Shown piece after piece: positions 33,732 to 34,056 of a DNA stretch of 34,056 nt. Position numbers and translations under genes: made by a program. The number at the start of each line of letters is the position of its first letter. The first letter of the stretch is position 1. The notes under the pieces were generated by a model that saw nothing but the letters and a program-made list of their open reading frames with translations, did no database searches and had not been told where the DNA came from. Source of the stretch: Paracoccaceae bacterium (GTDB taxonomy: Bacteria > Pseudomonadota > Alphaproteobacteria > Rhodobacterales > Rhodobacteraceae); contig CACLGX010000019.1 in assembly GCA_902606585.1 (NCBI GenBank), positions 1 to 34,056 on the forward strand, given 5' to 3'.

Positions 33732-34056
33732 ATGTTTTTGGATGGCACAAAAATAGGTGTATTCGGCGGATCATTTGACCCGCCTCATTTGGGTCACGTC
33801 CATTTCTCTTTTCAGGCTATAAAACTCTTTGATTTGGATAAAGTAATTTGGCTAATCAGTCCTGGAAATCCTTTAAAGACTGTAGCTCCAGCACCAATAC
33901 ATATTAGACTACAGCAAGCTCAAAAAATTATTCATAATCCCAAAGTTATTCTCTCGAAAGTAGAAACGGAAATTGGTGCACAGTATTCGTGGGAAACTTT
34001 AGGATACCTATCTTTGAGGTACCCTAGAACGAAATTTGTTTGGCTAATGGGTTCTG
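33732..34056 (+). CDS. nadD: Nicotinate-nucleotide adenylyltransferase, N-terminal part (cut by window end)
   Basis: Starting at the ATG at 33732, with AAGGAA at 33715-33720, the frame is open to the last base (108 codons). It reads KIGVFGGSFDPPHLGHVHFS, the nucleotidyltransferase motif GSFDPxHxGH of NadD, then VIWLISPGNPLKT, which matches the NadD substrate loop. The enzyme adenylates nicotinate mononucleotide in NAD synthesis. About 85-100 residues are missing beyond the window. Phosphopantetheine adenylyltransferase is excluded by the PPHLGH and SPGNPLK text. Confidence 0.92.
   Translation, partial: MFLDGTKIGVFGGSFDPPHLGHVHFSFQAIKLFDLDKVIWLISPGNPLKTVAPAPIHIRLQQAQKIIHNPKVILSKVETEIGAQYSWETLGYLSLRYPRTKFVWLMGS

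Overview
The window looks like a chromosomal segment from an AT-rich marine alphaproteobacterium, most probably a low-GC member of the Rhodobacteraceae (Roseobacter group). I infer this from a Rhodobacter-type malyl-CoA lyase beside accA, a TIGR02300 (FYDLN-acid) protein followed by tRNA-Ala, an HpsN-like histidinol-dehydrogenase homologue, the DgcN/DgcA D-glutamate pair, and a tandem glycine riboswitch ahead of gcvTHP. The exact genus cannot be fixed from the sequence. No integrase, transposase, phage gene or CRISPR array was seen.

Layout. (1) 1-5963, plus strand: an apparently uncharacterised catabolic operon. It holds the C-terminal part of an HpsN/HisD-type dehydrogenase, a double-NTF2 (SnoaL-like) protein, a LacI regulator, a second double-NTF2 protein, a bicupin, and a short MetE-like protein with an intact zinc-ligand set. 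A 9-bp hairpin at 5999-6020 separates it from the convergent gcvP. (2) 6027-13580, minus strand, read right to left: dgcN, dgcA, a D-amino-acid aminotransferase, then a two-aptamer glycine riboswitch and gcvT-gcvH-gcvP. This joins D-amino-acid use to glycine breakdown. (3) 13868-17678: malyl-CoA lyase and accA on the plus strand, a GntR regulator with a palindromic candidate operator and a YgjP-type metallopeptidase on the minus strand, and the TIGR02300 protein on the plus strand.

(4) 17738-19998: tRNA-Ala(GGC) and tRNA-Gln(TTG) bracket about 2.1 kb of small unrecognised secreted and membrane proteins, a possible 26-residue micro-ORF and strong inverted repeats. This is the most accessory-looking stretch. 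(5) 20043-27324, minus strand: a CocE/NonD-type serine hydrolase, a Tat-exported substrate-binding protein, a hairpin, two permeases and a fused double ATPase of a Dpp/Opp-type ABC importer. (6) 27352-28424: a membrane-anchored dihaem cytochrome c and tRNA-Arg(TCT). (7) 28433-31787, minus strand: SDR dehydrogenase, DgoK, DgoA and GalM, part of an oxidative galactose (De Ley-Doudoroff) pathway with two 4-nt gene overlaps. (8) 31896-34056: ettA and the 5' part of nadD, cut by the window end.

The best candidate for an undescribed system is the operon at 1-5963; its substrate is not evident. The tRNA-flanked block at 17.8-19.9 kb is the second place to look. All function calls rest on recognisable motifs and gene context; no database search was run.
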